Assembly (NCBI GenBank): GCA_905235435.1 | Contig: CAJOLD010000031.1 | Location: forward strand, 1 to 33,353 | Origin: an uncultured Lachnospiraceae bacterium | GTDB lineage: Bacteria > Bacillota > Clostridia > Lachnospirales > Lachnospiraceae | Direction: 5' to 3' | DNA length: 33,353 nucleotides | Part shown: positions 6,955-13,988 of the stretch, one piece after another | How positions within the stretch are numbered: the stretch's first letter is position 1 | Layout of the letters: the number at the start of each line of letters is the position of its first letter | The notes under the pieces: generated by a model | What the model was told of the DNA's origin: nothing | What the model saw: only the letters and a program-made list of their open reading frames with translations | Database searches by the model: none | Translations under genes and position numbers: made by a program

Positions 6955-7506
6955 ATGAAATGGATGATCGCTTCAGATATACACGGCTCCGCAGGCTTCT
7001 GCCGGGAAATGCTCGCGGCGTGGGACCGCGAGGGCGCGGAGCGTCTGCTCCTTCTCGGAGATATTCTGTATCACGGACCGAGGAATGACCTGCCGCGGGA
7101 GTATGCCCCGAAGCAGGTGATCGAAATGCTCAATGCCAGGAAGGACAGGATCTTTTCCGTGCGCGGAAACTGCGAGGCCGAGGTGGACCAGATGGTCCTC
7201 GGGTTCCCGGTGATGGCGGACTACTGCCTGCTTCCCGCCGCGGGGCGGCTGATCATCGCGACCCACGGCCATATCTACCATGAAGACAATCTGCCGCCCA
7301 TGAAGAGCGGGGACGTGCTGCTCTACGGGCACACGCATGTGCTGCGCGCGGAGAAGAAGAACGGATATTATTTCTTAAATCCCGGCTCCGTCTCCCTGCC
7401 CAAGGAGGGGAACCCGCCCAGCTACGCCGTTCTGGAGGAGGATACGTTCATCATCCGGAAGCTGGACGGAGAGATGGTCACGCAGATTCGCCTGGAGGAT
7501 GATTGA
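6955..7506 (+). CDS. yfcE: YfcE-type metallophosphodiesterase
   Basis: This is a small calcineurin-like phosphodiesterase; E. coli YfcE hydrolyses model phosphodiesters with Mn2+, and its natural substrate is unsettled. The 183 residues match YfcE (184 aa) closely in layout. The metal-site motifs are SDIHG (7-11), LLGDILYHGPRND (about 38-50), VRGNCEAEVDQM, THGH and GHTH, followed by NPGSVSLP. I chose ATG 6955 because AGGAGG (6941-6946) lies 8 bases upstream and the protein then begins directly at the first beta strand. An upstream ATG at 6925 would precede the ribosome site. It is the first gene of a five-gene operon. Its stop TGA (7504-7506) shares one base with the next start. Confidence 0.9.
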   Translation: MKWMIASDIHGSAGFCREMLAAWDREGAERLLLLGDILYHGPRNDLPREYAPKQVIEMLNARKDRIFSVRGNCEAEVDQMVLGFPVMADYCLLPAAGRLIIATHGHIYHEDNLPPMKSGDVLLYGHTHVLRAEKKNGYYFLNPGSVSLPKEGNPPSYAVLEEDTFIIRKLDGEMVTQIRLEDD

Positions 7507-8684
7507 TGAAAGATTATTTGCTGATCGCGCCCTGCCATTTCGGGCTGGAGGCGGTGCTTAAGAAAGAGATCCAGGAGCTCGGATACGAGATCGTACAGGT
7601 GGAGGACGGAAGGGTGACCTTCCGCGGCGATGCCGCGGCGATCTGCCGGGCCAACGTTTTTCTGCGCACGGCGGAGAGGGTGCTCGTGCAGGTGGGCCGC
7701 ATCCACGCGGAGACCTTTGACGAGCTCTTTGAAGGAACCAAAGCGCTCCCGTGGGAGGAGTTTATCCCCGAGGACGGGAAATTCTGGGTGACCAAGGCAT
7801 CCTCGGTGAGGAGCAAACTGTTCAGCCCTTCCGATATCCAGTCGATCATGAAGAAGGCGGTCGTGGAGAGACTGAAAGGCGTATACGGGCGCTCCTGGTT
7901 CGATGAGACCGGCGCGCAGTTCCCCATCCGCGTCTTCCTCATCAAGGATGAGGCGACGATCGGGATCGATACCTCCGGCGTCTCCCTGCATAAAAGGGGA
8001 TACCGGCTGCTGAAGGCGAAGGCCCCCATCACGGAGACCCTCGCGGCGGCGCTCATCATGCTGACACCGTGGAACAGGGACAGGATCCTCGTGGATCCCT
8101 TCTGCGGCAGCGGCACCTTCCCCATCGAGGCGGCGATGATCGCCGCGAAGATGGCGCCTGGCATGAACCGCTCCTTTCTCGCGGAGGCCTGGACCGGGCT
8201 CGTCCCGATCAAAAGCTGGTACAGCGCGATGGATGAGGCATCGGAAATGGTCGACGTTAAGATCGAAACGGATATCCAGGGCTATGACGTTGACGGGGAG
8301 ATCATCAAAGCGGCGAGAGAGAACGCCCGCTGCGCCGGCGTGGACAGCCTGATCCACTTCCAGCAGCGCCCCGTGGAGCAGCTGAGCCATCCGAAGAAAT
8401 ACGGGTTTATCATCACCAATCCGCCCTACGGCGAAAGGCTCGAGGAGAAGGCGGCGCTTCCGGCCCTGTACGGACAGATCGGCGACGCGCTGCGCAGGCT
8501 GGACACCTGGTCCGCCTACGTGATCACCTCCTATGACCAGGCGGAGAAATACATCGGCCGCAAAGCGGACAAAAACCGGAAGATCTACAACGGCATGCTG
8601 AAGACGTATTTTTACCAGTTCCTCGGCCCGAAGCCCCCGAAGCGCAGGCCCGGGGAGAGGGAGATGAAGGAGGATCAGGCGTGA
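7506..8684 (+). CDS. THUMP-domain class I RNA methyltransferase (RlmL/YpsC-like)
   Basis: The 392-residue enzyme is predicted to methylate a base in rRNA, using S-adenosylmethionine. An N-terminal ferredoxin-like/THUMP RNA-binding region (about 1-155) is followed by a Rossmann methyltransferase domain. The SAM-binding motif is VDPFCGSGTFPIEAA (about 196-210), and the catalytic N6/N2-type motif is NPPYGERL (about 305-312). The protein has only the RlmL N-terminal half, not the RlmK half, like Firmicutes YpsC. The start is ATG 7506, overlapping the upstream TGA by one base, with GGAGG at 7495-7499; a TTG one codon earlier is less likely. The last codons overlap the papain-like gene (GTGA at 8681-8684). 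The exact modified nucleotide cannot be read from the sequence. Confidence 0.92.
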   Translation: MKDYLLIAPCHFGLEAVLKKEIQELGYEIVQVEDGRVTFRGDAAAICRANVFLRTAERVLVQVGRIHAETFDELFEGTKALPWEEFIPEDGKFWVTKASSVRSKLFSPSDIQSIMKKAVVERLKGVYGRSWFDETGAQFPIRVFLIKDEATIGIDTSGVSLHKRGYRLLKAKAPITETLAAALIMLTPWNRDRILVDPFCGSGTFPIEAAMIAAKMAPGMNRSFLAEAWTGLVPIKSWYSAMDEASEMVDVKIETDIQGYDVDGEIIKAARENARCAGVDSLIHFQQRPVEQLSHPKKYGFIITNPPYGERLEEKAALPALYGQIGDALRRLDTWSAYVITSYDQAEKYIGRKADKNRKIYNGMLKTYFYQFLGPKPPKRRPGEREMKEDQA

Positions 8685-9991
8685 GAAAGAGCATCTGCGG
8701 GCTTTGTGCCTGCCTGGCCGCGGCCATGGCGCTGCTCCTTTCGCCTTCGGATGTCTTTTGTGCGGAAACCCTGCCCGCGCGGTATGACCTGCGGGACCTC
8801 GGAAAGGCGCCCTCCGTGAAGGATCAGGGCGCGCATCCGACCTGTTGGTCGCTGGTCGCGGTCTCGGCCCTTGAATCCGCATTGCTGCCCGGGGAGGACA
8901 TCGCGCTTTCCGCGGATCATATGACGCTCAGGAACGGCTTTTCCATCGATCCGGACGACGGCGGCGATTACCGGATGATCATGGCCTACCTCAGCAGCTG
9001 GACCGGCCCGGTCCTTCTTTCGGACGATCCCTACGGGGACGGCGTCTCTCCGGAGGGGCTTTCCGCCGCGCTCCACGTGCAGGAGATCCGCATGCTGCCG
9101 GAGCAGGATGAGGCGGTCGTGCGGCAGATGATCCTGGAGCACGGAGCCATGCAGACCTCCCTCTATATGGATCACGACAGTGTGCTTCCGGAGGCAGGCT
9201 GCTACAATGCGGAGCACGCCGCCTATTACTGCGCGGAGAAGAAAAAGAACGATCACGATGTCCTCGTCATCGGATGGGACGACGATTTCCCGAAGGAGTA
9301 CTTTGCGGATCCCCCTTCCCGGGACGGCGCCTACATCTGCCAGAACAGCTGGGGAGAGGACTTCGGCGAGGACGGCGTTTTCTATGTTTCCTATGAGGAC
9401 GCGAATATCTGCGGCCGCGGCCTGGTCTTTCCGGACGTCGATGCGCAGATGAGATATGACGGGATCTACCAGGCGGATACCTGCGGATGGCAGGGCCAGC
9501 AGGGCTACGGGGACGAGGGCTGTTTTTTCGCGAACGTCTATACGGCGCGCAGGGATGAGCGCCTTGCGGCAGCGGGCTTTTACGCGACCGGCCCCGACAC
9601 CTCCTACGAGCTTTTTCTGGTCCATGATTTTGAGGAGCCCGGGGATTTTGAATCGAAAGAGCGGATTGGCAGCGGGGTCCTGAAAGAGGCCGGATATTAC
9701 ACGGTCCCCATTGAGGATGCTCCCCTTCTGCGGGAGGGAGAGCGGTTCGCCCTCGTGTGTTTTATAGGGACGCCCGGGGCCAAAAACCCGGCTGCGGTCG
9801 AATTTAAAAAAGACCGGTTTACGCAGGACGTGACCCTGGACGGCAGGGAAGGATATCTCAGCTTTGCCGGCACGGTCTGGGAGAACACGGAAGAAAAATA
9901 TGAGACGAACGTCTGCCTGAAGGCCTACACGCAGAAAGTGACGGACCCCTCCGCGGAGGAGGAAGAGCCAGGCAGTGAGGAGGAAAAGTGA
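8681..9991 (+). CDS. Secreted papain-like (C1 family) cysteine peptidase with C-terminal lectin-like domain
   Basis: The 436-residue exported peptidase has a signal peptide at about 1-28 (cleavage plausible after the Cys27-Ala28 region). The C1 fold shows PARYDLRD, the oxyanion Gln49 in KDQG, catalytic Cys55 in PTCWSLVA, catalytic His192 in NDHDVLVIGWDDD and Asn222 in CQNSWGEDFGEDG. All catalytic residues are present. Residues from about 265 to 415 form a beta-rich region resembling the lectin-like domain found in clostridial C1 exopeptidases. The tail is Glu-rich (EEEEPGSEEEK). Translation starts at GTG 8681, overlapping the previous stop by four bases, with AAGGAGG about 7 bases upstream. 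Its 3' end overlaps rdgB by four bases. A secreted protease inside a nucleotide/RNA operon is unexpected. Confidence 0.9.
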   Translation: MRKSICGLCACLAAAMALLLSPSDVFCAETLPARYDLRDLGKAPSVKDQGAHPTCWSLVAVSALESALLPGEDIALSADHMTLRNGFSIDPDDGGDYRMIMAYLSSWTGPVLLSDDPYGDGVSPEGLSAALHVQEIRMLPEQDEAVVRQMILEHGAMQTSLYMDHDSVLPEAGCYNAEHAAYYCAEKKKNDHDVLVIGWDDDFPKEYFADPPSRDGAYICQNSWGEDFGEDGVFYVSYEDANICGRGLVFPDVDAQMRYDGIYQADTCGWQGQQGYGDEGCFFANVYTARRDERLAAAGFYATGPDTSYELFLVHDFEEPGDFESKERIGSGVLKEAGYYTVPIEDAPLLREGERFALVCFIGTPGAKNPAAVEFKKDRFTQDVTLDGREGYLSFAGTVWENTEEKYETNVCLKAYTQKVTDPSAEEEEPGSEEEK

Positions 9992-10584
9992 AAAACAGGA
10001 TCGTATTTGCAACGGGAAATGAAGGAAAGCTGCGGGAGATCCGCATGATCCTCGCGGATCTTGACGCGGAGCTCATCTCCATGAAGGAGGCCGGCGCGGA
10101 CGGCCCGATCGAGGAGAACGGGACGACCTTTGAGGAGAATGCGCTGATCAAGGCGAGAACGGTCTGCGAGCGGACCGGTCTGCCGACCCTCGCGGACGAT
10201 TCGGGACTTGTCATAGACTATCTGGGCGGAGCGCCCGGCGTCTATTCGGCCAGATTCCTCGGGGAGGATACCCCCCACTCAGTGAAGAACCGCGTCATCC
10301 TGGAGCGGCTTAAGGACGCGGCCCCCGGCGAGCGGGCGGCAAGGTTCGTCTGCGCCTGCGCCTGCGTACTGCCGGACGGAAGAGAGCGCGTGGTCACCGC
10401 CACGATGGAGGGCGAGATCGCCTATGAGACCGCGGGGGCAAACGGCTTCGGCTACGACCCGATCTTTTATCTGCCCGAATACGGCTGCACCTCGGCCGAG
10501 CTTTCGCCGGAGGAGAAGAACCGCATCAGCCACAGGGGAAAAGCGCTCCGCATGATGGAGGAAGAGCTGGGGAAACTGCTATGA
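9988..10584 (+). CDS. rdgB: XTP/dITP diphosphatase (HAM1/RdgB)
   Basis: This house-cleaning enzyme hydrolyses non-canonical purine triphosphates (XTP, dITP, ITP) to monophosphate and pyrophosphate, keeping deaminated bases out of nucleic acids. The 198 residues carry the full set of motifs: FATGNEGKLREI (7-18), the Glu-rich TTFEENALIKA, LADDSGLVIDYLGGAPGVYS (catalytic Asp, substrate pocket), GFGYDPIF and SHRGKAL. It begins with GTG 9988 inside the previous stop (GTGA overlap) and ends by overlapping the next ATGA, so it is translationally coupled on both sides. The rdgB-then-phosphodiesterase order matches ysnA-ysnB of Bacillus subtilis. Confidence 0.96.
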   Translation: MKNRIVFATGNEGKLREIRMILADLDAELISMKEAGADGPIEENGTTFEENALIKARTVCERTGLPTLADDSGLVIDYLGGAPGVYSARFLGEDTPHSVKNRVILERLKDAAPGERAARFVCACACVLPDGRERVVTATMEGEIAYETAGANGFGYDPIFYLPEYGCTSAELSPEEKNRISHRGKALRMMEEELGKLL

Positions 10585-11066
10585 GAATACTTGTGATGAG
10601 TGATTCGCACGGGCGAAATGACCTTGTGAGGGAGGTGATCCGGATGGAGTCTCCCTTCGACGTCCTCATTCATCTCGGAGATCTGGAGGGGGGAGAAGAT
10701 CTCCTCCCCGATCTGGCAGACTGCCCGGTCTATATGGTCGCCGGCAACTGCGACTATGCCTCCGACATCCTGCCGAAGGAACAGATCATAGAGCTGATGG
10801 GCCGCAGGATCCTCCTCACGCACGGACACCGCTACAGTGTCTCCTGGGATGAGGAGGAGCTGCAAAAGAAAACGCGCCGGGAAGAGTGCAGCATCGCCCT
10901 CTACGGACATACGCACAGGCCGTCCCTGTCGGGGGACGAGGAGGATGTCATGCTCATCAATCCGGGCAGCATTGCCTATCCGCGCCAGGAGGACCGCAGC
11001 CGCAGTTATATGATCCTTGAGATCGATGAAGAAGGCGGTCTTAAGGTGGAGCTCAGATATATTTAG
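10581..11066 (+). CDS. YsnB/MJ0936-type metallophosphodiesterase
   Basis: A second, shorter calcineurin-like phosphodiesterase (161 residues) closes the operon. Metal-binding motifs are MSDSHG (6-11), HLGDLEGG, VAGNCDYAS, LTHGH, YGHTHRP and NPGSIAYPR. It is most like the YsnB/MJ0936 subfamily and is clearly distinct from the YfcE-type gene at 6955, which has the HGPRND insertion. It starts at ATG 10581, overlapping the rdgB stop by four bases (ATGA). Pairing with rdgB is conserved in Firmicutes, suggesting a linked but undefined nucleotide role. No terminator is visible before the tRNA promoter at 11074. Confidence 0.92.
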   Translation: MRILVMSDSHGRNDLVREVIRMESPFDVLIHLGDLEGGEDLLPDLADCPVYMVAGNCDYASDILPKEQIIELMGRRILLTHGHRYSVSWDEEELQKKTRREECSIALYGHTHRPSLSGDEEDVMLINPGSIAYPRQEDRSRSYMILEIDEEGGLKVELRYI

Positions 11067-11073
11067 ATTGTTG

Positions 11074-11102
11074 TTGACTTTTGTCAGAACTTATAATATA
11101 AT
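11074..11102 (+). promoter_or_regulatory. Promoter of the seven-tRNA array
   Basis: TTGACT (11074-11079, 5/6) and TATAAT (11097-11102, 6/6) are separated by 17 bases and start 7 bases after the previous stop codon. A second TATAAT-like box at 11092-11097 is too close to the -35 to be used. The predicted start lies about 25 bases before tRNA-Pro. Confidence 0.85.
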
Positions 11103-11133
11103 TCTTCTTGCGTTCAAAAAGGTCCGAGGCCGA

Positions 11134-11208
11134 CGGGGTGTGGCTCAGTTTGGCTAGAGCGCCTGGTTTGGGACCAGGAGGTCGCAGGTTCGAATCCTGT
11201 CACCCCGA
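11134..11208 (+). tRNA. tRNA-Pro (anticodon TGG)
   Basis: The acceptor CGGGGTG pairs with CACCCCG, with discriminator A11208. The anticodon stem CCTGG/CCAGG encloses loop TTTGGGA, giving TGG. The T-loop TTCGAAT is present. No CCA is encoded. Confidence 0.96.
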
Positions 11209-11236
11209 TCTTTCACCAGTATCGGTTATAGTCTAT

Positions 11237-11307
11237 GCGGGTGTAGTTCAATGGTAGAACACTAGCCTTCCAAGCTAGATACGTGGGTTCGATTCCCATC
11301 ACCCGCT
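11237..11307 (+). tRNA. tRNA-Gly (anticodon TCC)
   Basis: The acceptor GCGGGTG pairs with CACCCGC, with discriminator T11307. The anticodon stem CTAGC/GCTAG encloses loop CTTCCAA, giving TCC. At 71 nt it has the usual Gly size. No CCA is encoded. Confidence 0.96.
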
Positions 11308-11311
11308 TTTT

Positions 11312-11385
<74 letters not shown>

Positions 11386-11429
11386 TTGTTGTTCAAACAA
11401 TTAAAGAGCAGCAGTTCAGGAACCAACAT

Positions 11430-11504
<75 letters not shown>

Positions 11505-11514
11505 CTTTGATTAA

Positions 11515-11586
11515 TGGGCTATCGCCAAGCGGTAAGGCACAGGACTTTGACTCCTGCATTCGCTGGTTCGAATCCAGTTAGCCCAG
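11515..11586 (+). tRNA. tRNA-Gln (anticodon TTG)
   Basis: The acceptor TGGGCTA pairs with TAGCCCA, with discriminator G11586. The anticodon stem CAGGA/TCCTG encloses loop CTTTGAC, giving TTG. No CCA is encoded. Confidence 0.96.
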
Positions 11587-11609
11587 CTTGGCGTTTTCGC
11601 CATCTTTAT

Positions 11610-11682
11610 GGGGTATTAGCTCAGTCGGTAGAGCACTTGACTTTTAATCAAGTTGTCCGGGGTTCGAATCCCCGATGCCTCA
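11610..11682 (+). tRNA. tRNA-Lys (anticodon TTT)
   Basis: The acceptor GGGGTAT pairs with ATGCCTC with two G-U pairs, and the discriminator is A11682. The anticodon stem CTTGA/TCAAG encloses loop CTTTTAA, giving TTT. No CCA is encoded. Confidence 0.95.
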
Positions 11683-11687
11683 CTAAG

Positions 11688-11730
11688 AACGGCCGTGAGA
11701 TCCGCAAGGATCGCATGGCCGTTTCTCTTC
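11688..11730 (+). terminator. Long hairpin between tRNA-Lys and tRNA-Leu
   Basis: A 16-position stem (11688-11703 with 11708-11723) with one G-U pair, one A-G mismatch and a GCAA tetraloop is followed by a weak tail (TCTCTTC). It may be a partial terminator that lowers tRNA-Leu output, or a processing hairpin. No separate promoter is evident in the 20 bases before tRNA-Leu. Confidence 0.55.
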
Positions 11731-11751
11731 TGAAAATATGCTCATTTTTAT

Positions 11752-11831
11752 GCGGACATGGCGGAATTGGCAGACGCGCCAGATTTAGGTTCTGGTGGGA
11801 GACCGTGCAGGTTCAAGTCCTGTTGTCCGCA
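11752..11831 (+). tRNA. tRNA-Leu (anticodon TAG)
   Basis: The acceptor GCGGACA pairs with TGTCCGC (T-A at the inner end), with discriminator A11831. The anticodon stem CCAGA/TCTGG encloses loop TTTAGGT, giving TAG. It has a class II variable arm. No CCA is encoded. Its 3' end lies 5 bases from the stop codon of the convergent GNAT gene. Confidence 0.95.
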
Positions 11832-11836
11832 TTTCA

Positions 11837-12310
11837 TTAATCACTGATGATCGTTTCCATCATGGTCTTTAAGGGGATCATCCCGAGACTTTCGTAGAAC
11901 CTGCGGGCGGTGGGGTTGAGCTCCCAGACGTTGAGGGTAATGTTGTAGAAGCCCTCCTGCTTCGCATATTCTTTGATGGCTCTGAAGATGGCGGTGCCGA
12001 CGTGCTGCCCGCGGGCGGCCTCGTCGACGCAGATGTCGTCGATGTAGAGGGTGCGGATGTCCGTGAGCATCTGGTCGCCCACATGCTGCTGGCATTCGCA
12101 GAAGCCGTAGCCGAGGACCTCGTCCGCGTCATCCGCGGCGACAAAGATGGGGCGCTGCGGGTCGGCAAGGATCCCGCGAAGGTCCTGCGCGGTGTATTTG
12201 GTCGCCTGTTTAAAGATGTCCGGCCTTCCGAGATGATGGACCAGGTTGACCTGGATGAGAAGATCCAGGATCTTCGGGATGTCTTTTTCCTGCGCGCGTC
12301 GTATCTTCAT
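11837..12310 (-). CDS. GNAT family N-acetyltransferase
   Basis: This is a 157-residue acetyl-CoA-dependent N-acetyltransferase of unknown substrate. The GNAT fold is visible in order: the N-terminal strand IRRAQEKDIPKI, the beta4 strand LYIDDICVDEAARGQHVGTAI containing the acetyl-CoA pyrophosphate-binding R-G-Q-H-V-G turn (the Q/RxxGxG/A motif), then YNITLNVWELNPTARRFYESLGM, the typical motif B with the NxxAxxFYxxxGF pattern. I chose ATG 12310 because GGAGGA (12323-12318 on the minus strand) lies 7 bases upstream; the ATG at 12325 overlaps that site. It is convergent with the tRNA array and has its own promoter at 12346-12374. It could modify a small molecule or a protein. Confidence 0.9.
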   Translation of the reverse strand: MKIRRAQEKDIPKILDLLIQVNLVHHLGRPDIFKQATKYTAQDLRGILADPQRPIFVAADDADEVLGYGFCECQQHVGDQMLTDIRTLYIDDICVDEAARGQHVGTAIFRAIKEYAKQEGFYNITLNVWELNPTARRFYESLGMIPLKTMMETIISD

Positions 12311-12345
12311 AATCAGATCCTCCATTCTTTACTTTTTCCATCTAA

Positions 12346-12374
12346 ATGGTAAGGAATTGCATGGGCGGTGTCAA
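12346..12374 (-). promoter_or_regulatory. Promoter of the GNAT gene
   Basis: On the minus strand, a perfect TTGACA (12374-12369) and TACCAT (12351-12346, 4/6) are separated by 17 bases, about 36 bases before the start codon. It is divergent from and only 10 bases away from the plus-strand promoter at 12384. Confidence 0.65.
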
Positions 12375-12383
12375 GAAAGAGAT

Positions 12384-12412
12384 TTGCTTTTCGGGACCGT
12401 CCATATTAGAAT
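12384..12412 (+). promoter_or_regulatory. Promoter of the NlpC/P60-like gene
   Basis: TTGCTT (12384-12389) and TAGAAT (12407-12412, 5/6) are separated by 17 bases, 32 bases before the ATG at 12445. The pair is spaced back to back with the GNAT promoter. Confidence 0.6.
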
Positions 12413-12444
12413 GGAATAAATACACTCAGAAAGGAACGGTTATC

Positions 12445-13893
12445 ATGTTTGGCAGATCGGGAGGGTATCAACTGAGACGCGCGCTTTCCGTACTTTTGCT
12501 GGCGCTTGTTTTATCCGTGCTTCCCGCCGGCGCAGATGACGGCGGCGTCCTTCTTTCCGGACCGTTTTCCGGGCAGGGGATCGCGGCCGCGGCCGAGACG
12601 GGAGAGACGGAAGCGGCAGTAGAACGCGGATGGCACACGACCAAGAACGGGAAGTACTATTATTACATCCTGAAGAACGGGGAGAGAGCGAAGGGCTGGA
12701 GGAAGATCGGCTCCAGGACCTACTACTTTAACGAGAAGGGATACCGGCTCACCGGATTTCAGAAGATCAGCAGGAAGCTGTATTACTTCAGCAAAAAGGG
12801 CGTCCTGCGCAGCGGATGGATCACCGTAAAGGGGAAGAAGTACTACGCGGATCCGGCAAACGGCTGCGCCCTGGCGACGAGATTTAAGACGATCGGCAAT
12901 GACACCTACTATTTCCTGAAAAAGACCGGCGAGATGCGCACCTCCGGCTGGATCCGCTACGGGGAGAACCGGTACTATTTCCTGGCGAACGGAAAAATGG
13001 CGAAGGGATGGGTCACGATCGGAAAGAAGACCTATTACTTCCGGAAAAAGACCGGGGTCCGCGCCAAAGGCTGGCTGAAGATCAAAGGGTACTACTATTA
13101 TTTCACGGACAAGGGCACCCCGCTGAAGAACCAGTTCACGCCGGACGGCAGGTACGTGGATGTAAACGGGAAGAGGCTGCGCCGCTCGACGCTCAAGAAG
13201 TTCCTGCAGACCGCCCTTAAGCCGGTCGGCTCCACCCTGTACGTCTGGGGCGGCGGCTGGGGCACCTCCGACACCTCTTCGGGGCCGGATGCCGTGACGA
13301 TCGGCTGCAGCAGCCAGTGGAAGCGTTTCTTCCAGCAGAACGACAGCAGTTATAACTACAATTACACCCGCTACCAGACCCGCAACGGCCTGGACTGCTC
13401 CGGCTTTGTGGGATGGACCATCTACAACGCCTTCAATACGAAGAGCGGCAACGCCGGGTATGTCTGCCTCGCGCAGGATATGACCCGGGTCTTTTCGGGG
13501 AAGGGCTGGGGAAGCTACACGCCCTCCTACGCCGTTCAGAATTACCGCGCCGGCGATATCATGAGCAGCAGCGGCCACGTCTACATCGTGATCGGCGGCT
13601 GCAGCGACGGCAGTGTCGTGCTGGTGCACAGCAGCCCGCCCGGCGTCCAGATCACGGGGACCGCGACGAGAAGCGGCAATTACAACAGCGAGGCCATCCG
13701 GCTGGCGAACAGCTACATGAGGAAATGCTACCCGGCATGGACGGCGCGCTATCCGGACAGCAGCAGAGGTCCCTCATACCTCAGCGGGTACAGCCAGATG
13801 CGGTGGTACCTTACCGGCAATCATATGATGACGGATCCGGACGGCTACAGGAACAAGAACGCGGCGTCCGTTCTGGCCGATCTGCTCGGCTGA
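12445..13893 (+). CDS. Secreted wall-binding-repeat protein with NlpC/P60-like peptidase domain
   Basis: The 482-residue exported protein is predicted to cut peptidoglycan stem peptides. After a signal peptide (about 10-30), residues 60-240 hold about eight copies of the roughly 20-residue Trp/Tyr-rich cell-wall/choline-binding repeat (GW..I..KTYYF...G type). The C-terminal half (about 250-482) is a cysteine peptidase domain of NlpC/P60 type with Cys318 in NGLDCSGFVGW, His378 in SSGHVYIVIGG and His395 in LVHSSPPG. I start it at ATG 12445, after AAAGGAA and directly before the signal peptide; the upstream in-frame ATG at 12346 overlaps a promoter and lacks a ribosome site. The next gene encodes another repeat protein with a different enzyme domain. 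Confidence 0.9.
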   Translation: MFGRSGGYQLRRALSVLLLALVLSVLPAGADDGGVLLSGPFSGQGIAAAAETGETEAAVERGWHTTKNGKYYYYILKNGERAKGWRKIGSRTYYFNEKGYRLTGFQKISRKLYYFSKKGVLRSGWITVKGKKYYADPANGCALATRFKTIGNDTYYFLKKTGEMRTSGWIRYGENRYYFLANGKMAKGWVTIGKKTYYFRKKTGVRAKGWLKIKGYYYYFTDKGTPLKNQFTPDGRYVDVNGKRLRRSTLKKFLQTALKPVGSTLYVWGGGWGTSDTSSGPDAVTIGCSSQWKRFFQQNDSSYNYNYTRYQTRNGLDCSGFVGWTIYNAFNTKSGNAGYVCLAQDMTRVFSGKGWGSYTPSYAVQNYRAGDIMSSSGHVYIVIGGCSDGSVVLVHSSPPGVQITGTATRSGNYNSEAIRLANSYMRKCYPAWTARYPDSSRGPSYLSGYSQMRWYLTGNHMMTDPDGYRNKNAASVLADLLG

Positions 13894-13906
13894 GGACCCC
13901 GTAAAT

Positions 13907-13935
13907 TTGACAATTCCGCGAATTTGCTGTATATT
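13907..13935 (+). promoter_or_regulatory. Promoter of the SGNH hydrolase gene
   Basis: A perfect TTGACA (13907-13912) and TATATT (13930-13935, 5/6) are separated by 17 bases, just 14 bases after the previous stop. This is one of the strongest promoters in the window, so the SGNH gene has its own transcript. No terminator was found for the preceding gene. Confidence 0.82.
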
Positions 13936-13988
13936 AAGAAAAATTACGAAAGTTTTACAACTCTTAACAAAATTGCAAAGGAGACGGA

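Noticed and set aside
7422..8882. A 486-codon minus-strand open frame opposite the RNA methyltransferase, and a similar 459-codon one opposite clpX (18006-19385)
   Set aside because: Both mirror well-conserved plus-strand genes and have low-complexity Arg/Gly/Asp-rich translations.
11514..11840. A 108-codon open frame over the tRNAs
   Set aside because: It is a read-through of tRNA-Gln, tRNA-Lys and tRNA-Leu sequences, not a protein gene. The 89-codon frame at 167-436 over tRNA-Leu was rejected for the same reason.
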